From an uncultured Lachnospiraceae bacterium (GTDB taxonomy: Bacteria; Bacillota; Clostridia; Lachnospirales; Lachnospiraceae), in NCBI GenBank assembly GCA_902776305.1, contig CACYPS010000009.1, forward strand, positions 1-64,000: 64,000 nt of DNA, in the 5' to 3' direction. Position 1 is the stretch's first letter. Every line of letters begins with the position of its first letter. The position numbers and the translations under genes are program-made. Under the pieces are notes generated by a model that was not told the DNA's origin, ran no database searches, and was given only the letters and a program-made list of their open reading frames with translations. Shown here piece after piece: positions 44,347 through 53,495 of the stretch.

Positions 44347-44644
44347 AAACTTCCCATAGGGATATTTCTCGGTCTCATCATTATAATACTGCATCGGCGG
44401 GACGCTCTCGCTCGGTCTCGCTGGCAGCGGTACTAATAAATTTTCTGCGCTGACGCTTGAAAATTTAAAGTACCGGCCGCTCGACGACGCCGCGCCGATT
44501 GGCAGTATTATATGATTTCGACCGGGGAAGACGGCTGATGGGAAGTTTGAGTTTGGAACTAACTGATAAAAGGCGAGTAGCCTAAACTTCGCATATAAGT
44601 GTATAGTTCGGTCTCATCATTATAATACTGCATCGGCGGGACGC
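44347..44644. mobile_element. MITE-like inverted-repeat element with an extra half copy
   Basis: A roughly 200-base imperfect palindrome with ends AAACTTCCCAT (44347-44357) and ATGGGAAGTTT (44538-44548). The arms carry GCATCGGCGG/CGCCGATTGGC and TATAATACTG/CAGTATTATA. A further half element (44583-44644) repeats 36 bases perfectly (44370-44405 equals 44609-44644). A related half is at 60497-60588. No transposase is inside. This fills the 667-base gap before the carbonic anhydrase gene. Confidence 0.65.
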
Positions 44645-44669
44645 GTGATGACCACAAAGGAGGCAAAGA

Positions 44670-45239
44670 ATGACAGTAAAAGATTCAAGCTGCAACGGTG
44701 TGGAAAGGCTTAAAGAAGGAAATCGAAGATACCTGCAGGTGAAGAACGAAATAGGAGATATTTCTCCCGCAGTCCGCAGAGATACCTGTGTGAACGGTCA
44801 GAAGCCGTTTGCGCTGATCATTACCTGCTCTGATTCCAGAGTTATTCCGGAAGCGATTTTTCAGGTAGGGATCGGAGATCTGTTCGTGATTCGAATCGCC
44901 GGCAATGTGATCGATAATCATCAGCTCGGCAGTATCGAATACGCCGCAGACCACCTGGGGGTGAAGCTGATCGTTGTTCTCGGACACACGCATTGCGGTG
45001 CGGTAGATGCCGCCATATCCCATAACCCGGAGGGGTATATACGTTTTATAACGGACGAGATCAAAGAAGCAATCGGAGACACCAACGATCCGTATGAAGC
45101 GAGCTGCCGTAATGTCCGTCATAGTATTGAAGCGATTGAGGCGAGCAAGATTATTCGCCATGATGAGGAAGAAGGCCTGCAGGTACTGGGCGCAGTATAT
45201 GACATTGAGACGGGAGAGGTTCATTTCCTAAATCGCTGA
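44670..45239 (+). CDS. Beta-carbonic anhydrase
   Basis: Interconverts CO2 and bicarbonate; 189 residues. Zinc ligands and dyad are visible as CSDSR (Cys, Asp-Arg) and HTHCGA (His, Cys). AAAGGAGG precedes the ATG. It could supply bicarbonate/CO2 to carboxylating enzymes, but no specific link is encoded here. It is followed 147 bases later by the Roco gene on the same strand with no clear terminator between. Confidence 0.93.
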   Translation: MTVKDSSCNGVERLKEGNRRYLQVKNEIGDISPAVRRDTCVNGQKPFALIITCSDSRVIPEAIFQVGIGDLFVIRIAGNVIDNHQLGSIEYAADHLGVKLIVVLGHTHCGAVDAAISHNPEGYIRFITDEIKEAIGDTNDPYEASCRNVRHSIEAIEASKIIRHDEEEGLQVLGAVYDIETGEVHFLNR

Positions 45240-45386
45240 GCGACGCGAAGCAGCAGGGGTTTCTGTGAAGCGCAGCAGCGGAGTACCGCGTTCGTGGAGG
45301 CCGGCACTGCGCATGGGGATAAAGGTATATGCGTCGGAACGATTGTCTTACACGAGGACAGATTCAGATTGCATGGAGATTTTATT

Positions 45387-47783
45387 ATGTATGATGAAGT
45401 AATGGATCTGCTAAAAAAAATTGACGGCGGCTATGAACCTTCAGAAGAAGAACGCACAGCTCTTTTGGAAATCGAGACCCTTTCTTTGCATAGAGGTGAG
45501 AGTATTCCGGCAAGTATAGGGAATCTGACGAATCTCTGGCATCTTGATATGAGCAATTCGGATATAAGCTTCCTGCCTGAAAACATAGGGAATCTGACGA
45601 ACCTCCAACATCTTGATATGAGCAATTCGGATATAAGCGCCCTGCCTGAAAGCATAGGACATCTGACGAATCTCCGAACTCTGTTTCTCAGAGGCACACA
45701 GATAAGACGACTGCCTGAAAGCATTGGGTGCCTGAAGTGTCTTCGGAGCCTTAATCTGAGCGCTTCCATGATAAGCGAGCTGCCGGAGAGCATAGTGAAT
45801 CTGACGAGCCTTCAGAGTCTCAATCTGAGCCATACACAGATAAGAGAGTTCCCGGAAGACATAGTGAAGCTGACAAACCTTCAGAGCCTTTATCTGAATG
45901 ATGTGCAGATAAGCGGGCTGCCGGAAGGCATAGTGAACCTGAAGAACCTTCAGAATCTATATCTGAGCGGTACAGAGATAAGAGAGTTCCCGGCAAGTAT
46001 AGAAAACCTTACGAACCTTCGGAGACTTGAGCTGGGCTCTGTCGATTTAAATTCGCTGCCGGAGGGCATAGAAAAGCTGGCGAACCTCCACAGACTTGAC
46101 CTGAGTTCCTCTCGCATAAAAGAACTACCGGAAAATATCGGGAATCTGCGTGGGTTAAAGCAGCTGCTTCTTGAAGATTGCTTCCTTAATGAATTGCCGC
46201 AAAGTATGTTATCTTTGGACCTTGATTATAAAGAAGGAAAATTCAGTGCCGGAAACTATTTTGAGCCCGGCATTTACATTAATGGGCTGAAACTGAAAAA
46301 CCAGCCTGTTGAGATATTCTTTCAGAGCCGGGATCTTATAATCAACTATTATGAATCAGTGAGAAAAGAGGTGGCCTTACCGATCAATGAGTGCAAGGTG
46401 GTATTTCTCGGGGATGGCGGAGCCGGCAAAAGCCTGATTATTGATCGTTTGATGCATGACGGAATCATTTCTTCTGATTTTGACGGAGAGTCTACGCCCG
46501 GAATCTGTATCAGCTCAAAAGAATACGCGATCGGAAAGGATAAGATAAAACTGCATTTTTGGGACTTTGGAGGGCAGGCTGTCATGCATTCCATGCACAG
46601 ACTGTTTCTCACAAATCGAACATTATATGTGGTCGTCACGAATGCGAGGGATAACAAGGCCAACGAACAGGCCTGGTACTGGATCAGAAATATCAGGAGC
46701 TTTGCAAATGGTGCGCCGGTGCTCCTTCTGGTCAATCAAAAAGATCAGAACCCTTCCGCAAATGTCAACGAGAACGGTTTGCGAAAAGAATACCCGGAGA
46801 TGAAACAGGTTCGCATTATCTCTGCGCTGAAAGACAGCAAAGCAGAATTTAACAGCGAAGTACGTGACGCGATATGTCAGATCGTGTATGACATGGAGAC
46901 GGTACACACATTATTTTCCAAGTCCTGGCTTTCTCTGATGAATGAGCTTCAGGAGATGAAGGAAGATTACATTACTTCAGATGTATTTTACGGAAAGTGT
47001 TTTAAGAATAAGGTAGGTACGGAGAGGGATATCCTCGACAAGATTGTTAAGTGGTACCGGGATTTAGGCGTATGTTTCTACAGTAAGGCACATCCGGTGT
47101 CTGCGCGATACATGGTGCTGAAACCCAGGTGGCTCTTGAATGCCTTATATGTACTGGCTTTTAACGGCAGGAAGTATGCTTCAAACGGCATTATTTCCGA
47201 AAAGGATATTTATACTCTGATTTGCGAAAAAGTGCCGGACGATGTTATCAAAAAGGTGTGGAACGATATAGCTTACAGGCCCGAAGAGGTTCAATATATC
47301 GTCAATGTTCTGCTGGATTTTGAACTGATATACAGACTCGACAATGAGAGGTTCTTTATTCCGATGCTTTGCGACGAGAACGAGCCGGAAGAAATGGATT
47401 CTTTTGACTCAGAGGAAACATTTCATGTAAGATTTGACTATGCATATCTGCCTGAAAATGTGCTCCATCGTCTCATGGTCCGTCACGGATATGAGCTGAA
47501 TACGGATATCGTCTGGAGGACCGGAGCAGTATTCGAGCGAAGGCAGCTAGGGTGGAGTTCTCTGGTGCGCATCAAAGATAATGGTCTCGATGTATACGCC
47601 AAAGCAGAGAACAAAAATGAACATCCGGTCAATTCTTATCTTGATATGATCCGCGGATCTGTTTATCAAATCAATGACGAGCTCGGATTGACTGCCGATG
47701 AGCACATCGCATATCGAAAGGGCGGATTAGAGGACCGTTTTGATTATGAGATACTGTCAGGAATTAAAAGGCCGGTCAGCTGA
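45387..47783 (+). CDS. LRR-Roco GTPase (leucine-rich repeats, Roc, COR)
   Basis: About 798 residues. Residues about 35-285 hold roughly eleven 23-residue leucine-rich repeats (LPESIGxLTNLxxLxLSxxxI). A Roc GTPase follows: P-loop GDGGAGKSL (about 341-349), G3 DFGGQ, G4 NQKD, then G5 SALKD. The rest (about 490-798) fits a COR dimerisation domain. This is the architecture of bacterial Roco proteins, relatives of LRRK2. Several repeats are nearly identical in DNA, implying recent expansion. GGAGA eight bases upstream fixes the start at 45387. Its stop overlaps the next gene (TGATG). Confidence 0.9.
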   Translation: MYDEVMDLLKKIDGGYEPSEEERTALLEIETLSLHRGESIPASIGNLTNLWHLDMSNSDISFLPENIGNLTNLQHLDMSNSDISALPESIGHLTNLRTLFLRGTQIRRLPESIGCLKCLRSLNLSASMISELPESIVNLTSLQSLNLSHTQIREFPEDIVKLTNLQSLYLNDVQISGLPEGIVNLKNLQNLYLSGTEIREFPASIENLTNLRRLELGSVDLNSLPEGIEKLANLHRLDLSSSRIKELPENIGNLRGLKQLLLEDCFLNELPQSMLSLDLDYKEGKFSAGNYFEPGIYINGLKLKNQPVEIFFQSRDLIINYYESVRKEVALPINECKVVFLGDGGAGKSLIIDRLMHDGIISSDFDGESTPGICISSKEYAIGKDKIKLHFWDFGGQAVMHSMHRLFLTNRTLYVVVTNARDNKANEQAWYWIRNIRSFANGAPVLLLVNQKDQNPSANVNENGLRKEYPEMKQVRIISALKDSKAEFNSEVRDAICQIVYDMETVHTLFSKSWLSLMNELQEMKEDYITSDVFYGKCFKNKVGTERDILDKIVKWYRDLGVCFYSKAHPVSARYMVLKPRWLLNALYVLAFNGRKYASNGIISEKDIYTLICEKVPDDVIKKVWNDIAYRPEEVQYIVNVLLDFELIYRLDNERFFIPMLCDENEPEEMDSFDSEETFHVRFDYAYLPENVLHRLMVRHGYELNTDIVWRTGAVFERRQLGWSSLVRIKDNGLDVYAKAENKNEHPVNSYLDMIRGSVYQINDELGLTADEHIAYRKGGLEDRFDYEILSGIKRPVS

Positions 47784-48445
47784 TGATATACTCCGGAGTC
47801 TTTAAACAGCTCATAAATATTGATGATATTCTCGGCATTATAAAGAGCCCCGATAAACTTATTGATGATGATTTGAACAGCCAGGTCGCGGCATTGTTGG
47901 ATTCGCTGATGATTGCACTGGGAAAATTGCAGGGCAACAGCGGATTCTATGATGCGGATGAAAACAAGTGCAATTCCTTCATAAGAGATCTTCTGGAAAT
48001 GCGCGGTTACTCATGTAAAGATCAGACACTGCACGGAACCAGTGCAACCGGCAGGAGTGACGGAGAATTGGATATTCTTATCTGCGACAAAGACCGGGAT
48101 GCCGATATCACTATTTATGAGGCATTAAAGCTGAAAGGATTCGGCAAGGCGGAACAGCAATACCTTTTGAATCACCTGAGAAAGCTGATAGACAATTACA
48201 ATCCAAAAGGGTTTTCACATCTGTTCCTGGTATCGTATGTCTCGTGGAGCAAGGATAAGTTCAATGATCTGGCATATGAGTACGGCAAATATGTAATGAG
48301 AGATGTCGATTCGAAGTTCGTGTATAGGAAAAGCGAATTTGCGGACTCTTATAACAATAATTATACCAGATGCCTGAAAGTCGGGTATGATTGCGGAGGC
48401 ATCATAATAAATGTGTATCATATAATTGTGAGGGTTGCTAATTAA
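47783..48445 (+). CDS. Roco-coupled protein, possible PD-(D/E)XK-like nuclease fold
   Basis: A 220-residue protein I do not recognise with certainty. An N-terminal helical half (residues 1-75) is followed by GRSDGELDILICDKD and TIYEALKLKGF, which resemble the Asp and E-x-K strands of PD-(D/E)XK nuclease folds, although the spacing of Glu and Lys (EALK) is non-standard. The start overlaps the Roco stop by one base (TGATG), so translation is coupled. That pairing suggests an effector or partner controlled by the Roco GTPase. Enzymatic activity is unproven. Confidence 0.7.
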   Translation: MIYSGVFKQLINIDDILGIIKSPDKLIDDDLNSQVAALLDSLMIALGKLQGNSGFYDADENKCNSFIRDLLEMRGYSCKDQTLHGTSATGRSDGELDILICDKDRDADITIYEALKLKGFGKAEQQYLLNHLRKLIDNYNPKGFSHLFLVSYVSWSKDKFNDLAYEYGKYVMRDVDSKFVYRKSEFADSYNNNYTRCLKVGYDCGGIIINVYHIIVRVAN

Positions 48446-48473
48446 GTTTATGATAAGGTCGCCAAAAGTAGCC

Positions 48474-48523
48474 AACTCGAGCAAGCTCGGTTTCAGGATG
48501 AAACTTTTGGCACTGTAATCAGT
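48474..48523. repeat. Dispersed repeat family C, copy 2
   Basis: Resembles 17337-17385 (shared ACTTTTGGCACTGT), again directly after a gene end. Confidence 0.65.
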
Positions 48524-48557
48524 TTATTGCAAAACAGCTAATAAGGAGAGAGAATTC

Positions 48558-49241
48558 ATGGTTACTGTAAAAGGGGTCGCCGCAATGGTTGACCATACGA
48601 ATCTGAAAGCGTATGCGACAAGGGAAGATTTTCAGAAGCTGTGTAATGAGGCCGTACATTACGGCTTCAAGTCCGTCGCAATCAATACATATCCGGTGGC
48701 TATGTGCCGTGAAATGCTGCGCGGAACCAATGTGCTGACCGGTGCCGCCATCAGCTTTCCGCTTGGCCAGACAACGATTGCGACCAAGGTCGCCGAGGCA
48801 CGGAATGCAGTCGCTGACGGGTGTCAGGAGTTCGACTATGTTCTCAATGTAGGCAAGGTGAAAGAGCATGACTACGATTATATCGAGGAGGAAATGCGGC
48901 AAATGGTCGCCGTCGCCCGTGAGGCGGGAATCTGTGCGAAGGTCATTTTTGAGACCTGTTATCTGACCGAGGAGGAGATCATTGAGGTGGCGAAGATCGC
49001 TTCCCGGGTCAAACCTGATTTTGTGAAGACGAGCACCGGATTCGGAACTGCAGGAGCGAAGGCTGAGCATGTCCGCCTCATGAAGCAGTATGCCGGTCCG
49101 GAAGTTCAGGTCAAAGCTGCCGGCGGGATCCGAAGCTGGGATGCCGCGAGGGAGATGATCGAGGCCGGTGCGACGAGGCTCGGAACATCCAGCGGAATCA
49201 AAATTGTGGAGGAGATGAGGGCAGCGGGGCTGCCGGAGTGA
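48558..49241 (+). CDS. deoC: Deoxyribose-phosphate aldolase
   Basis: Cleaves 2-deoxyribose-5-phosphate to acetaldehyde and glyceraldehyde-3-phosphate in deoxynucleoside salvage; 227 residues. The Schiff-base lysine is in DFVKTSTGF, the second catalytic lysine in VKAAGGIR, and EFDYVLNVGKVK matches the family core. AAGGAGAG precedes the ATG. It ends at a strong shared terminator opposite an Fe-ADH, which could reduce the acetaldehyde formed. Confidence 0.95.
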   Translation: MVTVKGVAAMVDHTNLKAYATREDFQKLCNEAVHYGFKSVAINTYPVAMCREMLRGTNVLTGAAISFPLGQTTIATKVAEARNAVADGCQEFDYVLNVGKVKEHDYDYIEEEMRQMVAVAREAGICAKVIFETCYLTEEEIIEVAKIASRVKPDFVKTSTGFGTAGAKAEHVRLMKQYAGPEVQVKAAGGIRSWDAAREMIEAGATRLGTSSGIKIVEEMRAAGLPE

Positions 49242-49262
49242 GACACCTGAGAAGAACAGAAA

Positions 49263-49316
49263 GGGGACGATTCCCGGACCGAGAAATCTACGGCCCGGGA
49301 ATCGTCCCCACTTTTC
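49263..49316. terminator. Bidirectional terminator between deoC and Fe-ADH
   Basis: A 15-bp perfect stem (49263-49277 with 49295-49309), then ACTTTTCTC. Confidence 0.88.
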
Positions 49317-49348
49317 TCTTCAAGGCAAGCCGAAATCGAAATTATTAA

Positions 49349-50455
49349 TCAGTTTTCCAATTCGAAATAAGCAATTCGCCGCACTGTCTCCGCATCCACC
49401 GCAAACGGTGCGAGTGCCATCTTTGCCGGGTTTCCGGCAAGCTCTGCCACAGCAACGTCAAGGACTTCACGAAGACGGGTCTCGTCAGCCTGAATCTCGC
49501 CGCAGGAAGCGTGGTATGTTTTGCGGAAATCCGAAACAGACGCAAATCCTGCTGTCTCAAGCAGATACTTTCTGTCGCTCTCCGGTGCCGCGGTCAGGTA
49601 GCCTGCTGTGAAATAAGCCGTCGCCATACCGTGCGGCACGCCGAGATGAGTCGTCACCGCGTAGGACAGGCCGTGCGGAATTGTCGTTGCCGTGTGAGCG
49701 ATTGCCATACCGGCCATCATAGATGCGCGAAGCATATTGAGAAGGTCCGTTTCGTCGGCCTCACGTTCGCCCCGGATCACAGGCAGACTTTTTGCCCAGG
49801 TCTTGAGACCTGCGTCCACACACATCCTGCTGTAGTCTGTCGCCTTGGAGTTGAGATAACTCTCGATGAGATGTGTCAGTGCATCAAACGCCGTATTGCA
49901 GAGGACTTTTCTCGGTGCACCGGTCAGGTACTTGCCGTCAAGCAGGGCGAGATCCGCAAATATTTTGTGCGGTATTGATTTCTTGACCATCTTATCCGTG
50001 TCCGTGAGGACCGAGACGGCTGTAACTTCCGAACCGGTGCCGCAGGTCGTCGGAATTGCGACGATCGGCAGAGTCACGCTGTCGCCGTCCGGTTTATAGA
50101 GATAGTCGACATCCTTATCGGCTTTTTTGATCATGAGGGCTATTGCTTTCGACGCGTCAAGCGGGGAACCGCCGCCGATGCCGATTACGAAATCAACATG
50201 TTCCGCAACGCCGAAATCGCGGGCTTTCATGATTGTTTTGACGGAGGGGTTTTCCTCCACTTCATTGAATACAACATGTGCGATGCCTTCACTGTCGAGG
50301 GTTGCGGTGAGATCATCGTAGGAGCCATTTGCAAATGCAGAATGACGGCCGGTTACAATCAGCGCCTTCGTGCCGAGTGCAGCGATATCTTTTGCGTGGT
50401 TTTGTATTGCGTTCTTCTCTTCAAATACTTTGACGGGCATATAGAACATGGCCAT
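49349..50455 (-). CDS. Iron-containing alcohol dehydrogenase
   Basis: A group III (Fe-type) dehydrogenase of 368 residues. The NAD-binding IGIGGGSPLDASKAIA, TTCGTGSEVTAVSVL, and metal ligands in FDALTHLIES, TTIPHGLSYAV and GVPHGMA are present. Acts on primary alcohols, aldehydes or diols; exact substrate unknown. GGAGG lies seven bases before the ATG. Single gene. Confidence 0.93.
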   Translation of the reverse strand: MAMFYMPVKVFEEKNAIQNHAKDIAALGTKALIVTGRHSAFANGSYDDLTATLDSEGIAHVVFNEVEENPSVKTIMKARDFGVAEHVDFVIGIGGGSPLDASKAIALMIKKADKDVDYLYKPDGDSVTLPIVAIPTTCGTGSEVTAVSVLTDTDKMVKKSIPHKIFADLALLDGKYLTGAPRKVLCNTAFDALTHLIESYLNSKATDYSRMCVDAGLKTWAKSLPVIRGEREADETDLLNMLRASMMAGMAIAHTATTIPHGLSYAVTTHLGVPHGMATAYFTAGYLTAAPESDRKYLLETAGFASVSDFRKTYHASCGEIQADETRLREVLDVAVAELAGNPAKMALAPFAVDAETVRRIAYFELEN

Positions 50456-50665
50456 GATAGTACCTCCGTGTGATTCGTAGAGTTATTTTCAGACTTCTCG
50501 CCTTATAATAAAGTGGCTCAATAATGCCTGGCGGGAAGTTTTCGTTATTTATTATAAACCAGGTTAGGAGATGTTGGAAGGTTTTCCGCCATCTGAGTAC
50601 TTTTTACTATAAGGACTGTTTTCAATCGCCTGGAATCGTGCCGACGGTAATTCGATATGCATATA

Positions 50666-52258
50666 TCAGCTTTCGCTTCCTTTATGGATCGCTTTATCCC
50701 CGTATTTCTTCCGCACTTTCGCGAGCATTTCGTCGAGCCGCTGTTTCTTTGCTGTCTGCTGCCGGTCTCTCTCAAGCATTTTTTTCTTTTCTCGTTCAGC
50801 CTTCTCAGCCTCAAGCCGGGCCTCTTCCAGGCGCTGCCGTTCAGCTTTCTCAGCTTCAAGCCGGGCTTCTTCCAGGCGCTGCCGCTCGACCTTCTCAGCC
50901 TCAAGCCGGGCCTCTTCCAGACGCTGCCGCTCAGCTTTTTCAGCCTCAAGCCGGGCCTCTTCCAGGCGCTGCCGCTCAGCCTTCTCAGCCTCAAGCCGGG
51001 CTTCTTCTTCCCTCTTGCGCTCCTCGTCCGCCTTCACAGTCTTAGCCCAGGAGAAGAGATCCATCTGCACATATTCACTCTCATCTATATTGGTGCAGCC
51101 CACGCCTATGAGCCTCACTGTCTGATCTTTGGAAAATAGCCCTTCCCTCCCGAACAGGATCGCGTCCATGAGCGCTGCAGCCGTATCGCGAATGACATCC
51201 GTGTCGTTCGTGGAATCCGGAAGCGTCGTCTGCCTTGTATGACGGCGGAATTCCCCGGTCTTGACGATGACGTAGACCGTGTAAGCGCGGACATTGTCCC
51301 TTCGGAGGCGTGACGCCACGCTCTCAGATAAGCGCTGTATGATCGGCAGGCCGTTTGCCTGGTAATTTGAGGCGGTGATATCCTCGGCAGTGGTGGTCTC
51401 ATTGGAGTAGCTCTTGGCTTTCTCCCGCTCGCTGATGACGGGAGAGTCGCTGATGCCGTTTGCATTCTTATGCAGGTATTCTCCCGCTTTGCTTCCGATG
51501 ATGCTCTGCAGATTTTCGAGACTCATCGTCGCAGCATCCCCGATCGTAGTAACGCCGACTGATCTGAGTTTATCGGCGGTTTTGCGTCCGCATCCGAAGA
51601 GCTCGCCGATCGGCAGCGGCCACAGCTTCGTGGCGATTTCGTCCGGATAGAGGGTATGGATTTTGTCCGGTTTCTCGAAATCGCTGGCCATCTTTGCGAG
51701 GATTTTGTTTGTGGATATACCGACGTTGACCGTGAATCCGAGGGTGTCACGGATTTCATTTTTGATAAGCCATGCGGCGCAGAGGGGATAGGGTAGGTCT
51801 GACATAAGCTGTCGTTTACTGTCATCCCCTGTCACCGATGTATATGTTTTTCGCACCCCCTCATAAAATCGCTCGGGATCGGACATATCAAGAAATGCTT
51901 CATCTATCGAGACCTGCTCGACCTCGTCGGCATATTTGCGCAGAATCCTGATGAAATCTGCGGAGTACGCCTTGTATGTTTTTCTGTCATTCGGGACAAG
52001 GATGAGATTCGGGCATTTTTTGAGGGCCGAGATGACCGGCTCCCCGGTCGTCACGCCGTATTTTTTCGCAGGGATGGACTTGGCGGTTATGATACCGTGC
52101 CGCGTCTCGACGTTACCGCCTACTGCGGAGGGGACTGTGCGCAGGTCCAGGGCAGAAGGGTCTTCCCTGAGCCGCTTGACTGCGCTCCAGGAGAGAAATG
52201 CGGAGTTTACATCAATATGGAAGATAATGCGGTCAGCTATGTCGTGCGTATCATTCAT
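50666..52258 (-). CDS. dinB: DNA polymerase IV (Y-family) with tandem coiled-coil tail
   Basis: A translesion polymerase of 530 residues. Catalytic carboxylates lie in FHIDVNSAFLSW and VSIDEAFLDM; FGCGRKTADKLRSVG is the helix-hairpin-helix. After the little-finger domain (near residue 410) the tail contains five tandem 15-residue repeats of EARLEAEKAERQRLE, a charged coiled coil encoded by a 45-base minisatellite (about 50805-51010), then a Lys-rich end. Ordinary Pol IV is about 350-410 residues. AGGAAA precedes the Met at 52258; the longer frame is unsupported. Confidence 0.92.
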   Translation of the reverse strand: MNDTHDIADRIIFHIDVNSAFLSWSAVKRLREDPSALDLRTVPSAVGGNVETRHGIITAKSIPAKKYGVTTGEPVISALKKCPNLILVPNDRKTYKAYSADFIRILRKYADEVEQVSIDEAFLDMSDPERFYEGVRKTYTSVTGDDSKRQLMSDLPYPLCAAWLIKNEIRDTLGFTVNVGISTNKILAKMASDFEKPDKIHTLYPDEIATKLWPLPIGELFGCGRKTADKLRSVGVTTIGDAATMSLENLQSIIGSKAGEYLHKNANGISDSPVISEREKAKSYSNETTTAEDITASNYQANGLPIIQRLSESVASRLRRDNVRAYTVYVIVKTGEFRRHTRQTTLPDSTNDTDVIRDTAAALMDAILFGREGLFSKDQTVRLIGVGCTNIDESEYVQMDLFSWAKTVKADEERKREEEARLEAEKAERQRLEEARLEAEKAERQRLEEARLEAEKVERQRLEEARLEAEKAERQRLEEARLEAEKAEREKKKMLERDRQQTAKKQRLDEMLAKVRKKYGDKAIHKGSES

Positions 52259-52411
52259 AGTTTTGTTTCCTGATGATTTACGGTTAAGACAATTGCAGTT
52301 GATTAGATTATACCATTTTTTTATAGGAATGTAGAATCCTGCATGATATACTTGATGCAAATGTTATGTGCCACAATATTTGATAATCTATGACTTTTGG
52401 AGGCGGGAGAG

Positions 52412-52425
52412 TATCACCGGTGATA
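52412..52425. promoter_or_regulatory. Perfect 14-base palindrome upstream of dinB
   Basis: TATCACCGGTGATA. No LexA-type GAAC-N4-GTTC box was found before dinB, so this may or may not be its operator. The rest of 52259-52577 shows three loose CCTG(T/C)(A/G)GA direct repeats and nothing else recognised. Confidence 0.35.
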
Positions 52426-52577
52426 TGTGACTTAACAGAGGTAGTATCCTGTAGAGGGGAATTCAGAGAAACCTGCGGAAGGAACATAAGGGGTAACCTG
52501 TAGAAAGACGGCTTATTACAAAGCGGGATCGTAATGTAGCCGAGACCTTTGGGTCCGGCATGTGCCATGTAGAAAAA

Positions 52578-52637
52578 AGCTTCCCTCCATCCGGTTCAGC
52601 GTGTATGTCTGTCGGATGAGAGGGAAGCTCTATTTTC
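52578..52637. terminator. Bidirectional terminator-like hairpin
   Basis: AGCTTCCCTC plus CATCCG (52578-52593) pairs with CGGATG, an AG bulge, and AGGGAAGCT (52613-52629). As on the plus side, TCTATTTTC; on the minus side, a run of Ts. Confidence 0.7.
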
Positions 52638-52741
52638 ATTATTCATATTTCCTGCTTTATACGGATCACTGTCTCAATCATTGCTTAATGATAAGACTCA
52701 CGGGCGTTCTTGATTAAGATGTTCCGGCTCCTCTTATCGAA

Positions 52742-53140
52742 TTATCCCCAGAAGCCGCCGATCGTCATAATCATCCATGCGATGATCGTCACAGTGGCTA
52801 TAATGCCGAACATCTTCATGAATGTGACCATGAAAGTTCTGCTCGTTTCTTCCGATCTCTTGCGCCAGGCAGCTCTTTCCGCGCGGCTTTCTTTCATCTG
52901 CTCGGCTGCAAAGTTCAAAACAGAATCCACGGATCCCTTCATGTCGACGGTCACATTATCAACATGCTCGATATTGGCGTGTGCAATATTGTAGTTGTTG
53001 ATGGCCTTTTCAACGATGAATGCCGTATCGCAGTACGGGCAGACAGCTGCATCCTGGCTCGGGTCGACATCAAGAGCGGCGCCGCACTTGGTGCAGGTCG
53101 CGGGTACAAATCTCATTTTCTGCTCTGTCTTTATTTCCAT
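52742..53140 (-). CDS. Zinc-ribbon membrane protein
   Basis: 132 residues. An N-terminal zinc ribbon CTKCGAALDVDPSQDAAVC-PYC (two CxxC knuckles) is followed by a helical region and one C-terminal transmembrane segment (MFGIIATVTIIAWMIMTIGG). Small zinc-ribbon/TM proteins of this kind are common in Firmicutes; function unknown. GGGAGAAG precedes the ATG. Stand-alone. Confidence 0.78.
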   Translation of the reverse strand: MEIKTEQKMRFVPATCTKCGAALDVDPSQDAAVCPYCDTAFIVEKAINNYNIAHANIEHVDNVTVDMKGSVDSVLNFAAEQMKESRAERAAWRKRSEETSRTFMVTFMKMFGIIATVTIIAWMIMTIGGFWG

Positions 53141-53190
53141 GTTACTTCTCCCTTTTACATTAGAGCTCGGTGTGAGCTATTCGACATTTC

Positions 53191-53210
53191 AGGAACGCTT
53201 CGGCGTTCCA
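53191..53210. repeat. Variant of palindromic repeat A
   Basis: AGGAACGCTTCGGCGTTCCA, a hairpin related to palindrome A. Confidence 0.65.
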
Positions 53211-53331
53211 TACACATAAATACTATCGGAGGTTTCACTACCTCGCATATTTTCGAATTCCTAATTATATACGTTGCTTTGTGCGTCGAGGTCCAATCCT
53301 AACGCAAAAGAGAGGATGGATTGATAAATTC

Positions 53332-53415
53332 AGGTCTCGCTCGCGAGACTTGGCGCGGGATTCGGGTCAGCATAGCTGACATCTTCCAAACCGAATCCCT
53401 GCGCATCCTCGCGGA
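53332..53415. repeat. Dispersed repeat family D, copy 2 (inverted)
   Basis: Reverse complement of 13982-14065 with one indel. Together with palindrome A copies on both sides it occupies most of the 53141-53495 gap. Confidence 0.85.
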
Positions 53416-53459
53416 GCGTATAGACACTAAATTATACAGAACAGAAAACTCTCGTCACT

Positions 53460-53481
53460 CAAGAACGCCGAGGCGTTCTTG
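53460..53481. repeat. Palindromic repeat A, canonical copy
   Basis: Identical to 35085-35106; lies 15 bases past the stop of the transporter gene. Confidence 0.85.
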
Positions 53482-53495
53482 ATACTGACAGAACC

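Noticed and set aside
44370-44644. Two 36-base perfect repeats as a minimal CRISPR
   Set aside because: Only two copies about 200 bases apart within a palindromic element, with no cas genes.
45480-46200. 69-base periodic repeats as a possible array or satellite
   Set aside because: They encode leucine-rich repeats of the Roco protein in frame.
50808-51010. Regular 45-base direct repeats suggesting a CRISPR array
   Set aside because: No unique spacers; the repeats are contiguous and encode the in-frame coiled-coil tail of DNA polymerase IV.
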